Assembly: GCA_041603235.1 (NCBI GenBank)
Contig: JBFIES010000001.1
Location: 62,001-126,000 of the forward strand
DNA: 64,000 bases
Direction of reading: 5' to 3'
Origin: Panacagrimonas sp041603235
GTDB lineage: Bacteria; Pseudomonadota; Gammaproteobacteria; Nevskiales; Nevskiaceae
The notes below the pieces were generated by a model. The model made no database searches, was not told the origin of the DNA, and saw nothing but the letters and a program-made list of their open reading frames with translations. Positions 62,220 to 64,000 of this stretch are shown here, one piece after another. Position 1 is the stretch's first letter. Each line of letters opens with the position of its first letter. Both the position numbers and the translations under genes were made by a program.

Positions 62220-63059
62220 TCAGACAATTGCGTGACGATCCAGCACCGAGAAAAACGTCGCTGGCTCCGGACGCACACGGTAGTTGTCGGTCATGTCTAC
62301 ATGAAGCAGCTTGCCGCCGGTGGCGGTGATGAAGACGGTTGGTCGCGGCACATCCGAGTCATAGCCCAGCGCCTGAAAACCTGCTGGCAACCCACCCTTG
62401 ACGAGAATGCCCAGCTTCTCCGCGACAACATTATTCTTGTCCGTCATGTAACGCATGGGCGCACCCATTTTCTTGGAAAGCGCCACGCTGTTCTCCTCCG
62501 CCTGTGGACTCACTAGAAAAACTTCCACCCCACGACGCGCCAGCTCGCGATACTGCCCTGCAATTTCCTTGATCTGCGCCGTGCACAAGGGGCACCAGTT
62601 ACCACGATAGAAAATCCACAGCGCCGGCTTGCTCGTCAGTTCGGAGGATTTCAACACACTGCCGTTTTCCATCAGTTCAAAGTCCGGCAATGTCTTTCCC
62701 TCTGCCAACGCATCATTGTCTGGGCGGCCAAATTTGGAATACCAGAACACGTAAGCGAGCGATCCTGCGATGCCGACAAGCGCCGCAATGAGCACAGGTG
62801 CCGACGCCAAAGCACCACCCAGATACACGCTCACACCTGTGCCGAGCACACCCGCGACGATCATGAACGCCAGGTTTTGCGAGGTGCGGGCACGCGGCAT
62901 CAGGATCAGGTGCGTGAAAAACAGAGCCGAAGCGCCGCAGGCAATGGCCGTACCCAGCCAGGGAGACTGCCAGCCGCCCTGATACATCATCACCAGGGCA
63001 GTGATCAGGCCGACATTAGCGGCCATGATGAATGTTGTGACGTAGATCGACTTGATCAT
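62220..63059 (-). CDS. Membrane-anchored peroxiredoxin-like AhpC/TSA protein
   Basis: The 279-residue protein has four hydrophobic helices in the first 107 residues, then a peroxiredoxin-like domain with YRGNWCPLCTAQIKE (Cys156, Cys159). Positive residues in the loop after helix two (PRART) place the redox domain in the cytoplasm. A GGAG site fixes the ATG at 63059. It lies 32 bases behind tetR and 32 bases before the GST gene, so these probably form one oxidative or electrophile-stress operon. Confidence 0.83.
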   Translation of the reverse strand: MIKSIYVTTFIMAANVGLITALVMMYQGGWQSPWLGTAIACGASALFFTHLILMPRARTSQNLAFMIVAGVLGTGVSVYLGGALASAPVLIAALVGIAGSLAYVFWYSKFGRPDNDALAEGKTLPDFELMENGSVLKSSELTSKPALWIFYRGNWCPLCTAQIKEIAGQYRELARRGVEVFLVSPQAEENSVALSKKMGAPMRYMTDKNNVVAEKLGILVKGGLPAGFQALGYDSDVPRPTVFITATGGKLLHVDMTDNYRVRPEPATFFSVLDRHAIV

Positions 63060-63091
63060 GATGATCTCTCCATTATCGACAGCATGTGCAC

Positions 63092-63685
63092 TCAATTTGA
63101 TGTGTTGTCGAGCACGCTGAGTGTGACGCGTGCAATGTCTTCCAGAACCGCCTTGCCCGGCCGTGATTTGGCCATCAAATTCAGGCCCGCAACGCTGCTA
63201 CCGATGAACCGGGCAAGAGCCAAAGCGGAGCCGCGATTGGGGACGCTGCCGTCCTTCTGCCCACGGCCAATGACCTCAACCAGACACCGTTCCAATCCCT
63301 GACGCGCCATGCGTACCGCTGCCAGCACTTCCTCATCGTGCGGCGCGAGTTCGGCCATGCAATTGTTGACAAAGCAGCCGCGTTGCCCGTGCTCACAGAG
63401 ACCATGCGCAATCATGTTGCCGACAAACGCCTCAATTTCCGGACGCGATGCCCGCTCCCTGAACAAAGGCTCCGCCAAACCGCACATGTCGCTGTTCACG
63501 TATCGGGCAAGCGTGGCCAGCAACAAATCTCGCTTGGTCCCAAATGCTTCATAAAAGCTGCTGCGACTCAGCTCGGTTGCCTTGAGCAGCTCACTCAGAG
63601 ATGCCGACTCATAGCCTCGCTCCCAGAAAAGCAGCATCGCTTTTTCCAGGGCCAGCTCTTCGTCGAATTCGCGGGTTCTTGCCAT
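63092..63685 (-). CDS. TetR-family transcriptional regulator
   Basis: The 197-residue protein has an N-terminal TetR helix-turn-helix (ASLSELLKATELSRSSFYEAFGTKRDLLLATLARY) and a ligand-binding C-domain with CGLAEPLF and GQRGCFVNNCMAELA, a pattern shared with NemR/YxaF-like repressors that sense electrophiles through cysteines. It is the first gene of its operon. A perfect palindrome nine bases before the ATG overlaps its -10 box, so it is almost certainly autoregulatory. Confidence 0.9.
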   Translation of the reverse strand: MARTREFDEELALEKAMLLFWERGYESASLSELLKATELSRSSFYEAFGTKRDLLLATLARYVNSDMCGLAEPLFRERASRPEIEAFVGNMIAHGLCEHGQRGCFVNNCMAELAPHDEEVLAAVRMARQGLERCLVEVIGRGQKDGSVPNRGSALALARFIGSSVAGLNLMAKSRPGKAVLEDIARVTLSVLDNTSN

Positions 63686-63693
63686 GAGAAATT

Positions 63694-63717
63694 ATTCTGG
63701 ACTGATCGGTCCAGAAT
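63694..63717. promoter_or_regulatory. Perfect palindrome, candidate TetR operator
   Basis: ATTCTGGAC (63694-63702) and GTCCAGAAT (63709-63717) form a perfect nine-base inverted repeat with a six-base spacer. Its outer arm coincides with the -10 box of the tetR promoter. Confidence 0.75.
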
Positions 63718-63741
63718 CTGCCTGATCGAGGACTTTGTCAA
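63713..63741 (-). promoter_or_regulatory. tetR operon promoter
   Basis: On the minus strand a consensus TTGACA is followed after 17 bases by GATTCT, which overlaps the palindrome. Binding there would block RNA polymerase. Confidence 0.6.
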
Positions 63742-63790
63742 GCAAGAGATTGCAGAACTGCAAGACGCCGGGCCATCTTCCTGCGTTTGC

Positions 63791-63809
63791 AAAAGAGCCA
63801 AACGCTCTT
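63791..63809 (-). terminator. Weak terminator after the right-edge permease
   Basis: A six-base stem AAGAGC/GCTCTT with a five-base loop is followed by only a short T-run on the minus strand, about 20 bases past the permease stop. Confidence 0.35.
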
Positions 63810-63828
63810 CAGAAGCCCAGCAGGGCGA

Positions 63829-64000
63829 TCAGTTGCCGCGCTGCCCCAACCACACACCTGCGGCAGCCAGCCCGAAGCCCAGGGTATCCATTGCGGTGAA
63901 ACGTGTTCCCAGAACAACGGCGCACATCAGTGCCGTCACCGGCGGGACCAGGAAAAACAGGCTCGCCACCTTGCCCGCTGCGCCGCGACGAATCAGCCAC
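63829..64000 (-). CDS. EamA-type permease, C-terminal part (start outside window)
   Basis: The frame encodes 56 residues of a hydrophobic C-terminus (WLIRRGAAGKVASLFFLVPP, then LGFGLAAAGVWLGQRGN). The FLVPPVTALMCAVVLG type of text matches the last repeat of EamA/DMT permeases. The rest of the gene lies right of the window. Substrate is unknown. It is in the same direction as tetR but separated from it by the tetR promoter region and a weak hairpin. Confidence 0.7.
   Translation of the reverse strand, partial: WLIRRGAAGKVASLFFLVPPVTALMCAVVLGTRFTAMDTLGFGLAAAGVWLGQRGN

Noticed and set aside
1..64000. CRISPR arrays, rRNA genes, insertion sequences and replication origins
   Set aside because: No regularly spaced repeats, rRNA sequence, transposase gene or iteron/DnaA-box cluster was seen.

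Overview
The window reads as a chromosomal segment of a gammaproteobacterium with moderately high GC. It holds the conserved run bamA-rseP-dxr-cdsA-uppS-frr-pyrH-tsf-rpsB on the minus strand, divergent from map-glnD-dapD-dapE. Further on are fur/bamE/rnfH, smpB-ssrA, and ffh divergent from ypjD/corB-type genes. The tmRNA tag (ANDSNYALAA), a Cti fatty acid isomerase and a CYP153-like P450 all fit a gammaproteobacterium. I cannot assign a family or genus from sequence alone.

Layout. 1-9690 (minus): outer-membrane assembly, isoprenoid, phospholipid and undecaprenyl synthesis, and translation factors; bamA is complete except for its stop codon. 9918-16500 (plus): methionine aminopeptidase, PII uridylyltransferase, two lysine/peptidoglycan-precursor genes and a YheT-type hydrolase. 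16483-21144: fur, bamE, rnfH, a sodium symporter, glucokinase, smpB and tmRNA. 21347-27814 (plus): Cu/Zn superoxide dismutase, then an orphan type VI secretion accessory set (degenerate PP2C, membrane-anchored Ser/Thr kinase, ClpV/TssH, TssJ) with no structural T6SS genes. 27854-32301: ffh, a cyclic-nucleotide phosphodiesterase-like hydrolase, a CcsA-like membrane protein and a CorB-like transporter.

32470-40874: TauD-family dioxygenase and CYP153-like P450 with a divergent AraC regulator, then thiolase, rluF, tRNA-Arg(TCG) and cti. 41362-43579: an electrophile/quinone stress locus (AhpD-like protein, cupin, MdaB quinone reductase) divergent from an HxlR regulator, with a perfect inverted repeat between them. 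43875-49333: hipBA and a fused 5-oxoprolinase/hydantoinase. 49524-54353: a compact archaic chaperone-usher (Csu-type) pilus operon behind a strong sigma70-like promoter with an inverted repeat over its -10 box. 54400-64000: small stress and housekeeping genes (FKBP, MsrB, DjlA, YajD, EamA permeases, NlpC/P60, HIT, SDR), a thioredoxin-like protein apparently fused to an NTF2-type immunity fold, a LON-N protein, and a TetR/peroxiredoxin/GST operon with a perfect palindromic operator over its promoter.

The most unusual points are the orphan T6SS kinase/phosphatase/unfoldase/lipoprotein set beside ssrA, the single-cysteine TlpA-like protein with an immunity-type C-terminus, a cysteine-free Fur, and four regulator-operator pairs readable directly from the DNA.
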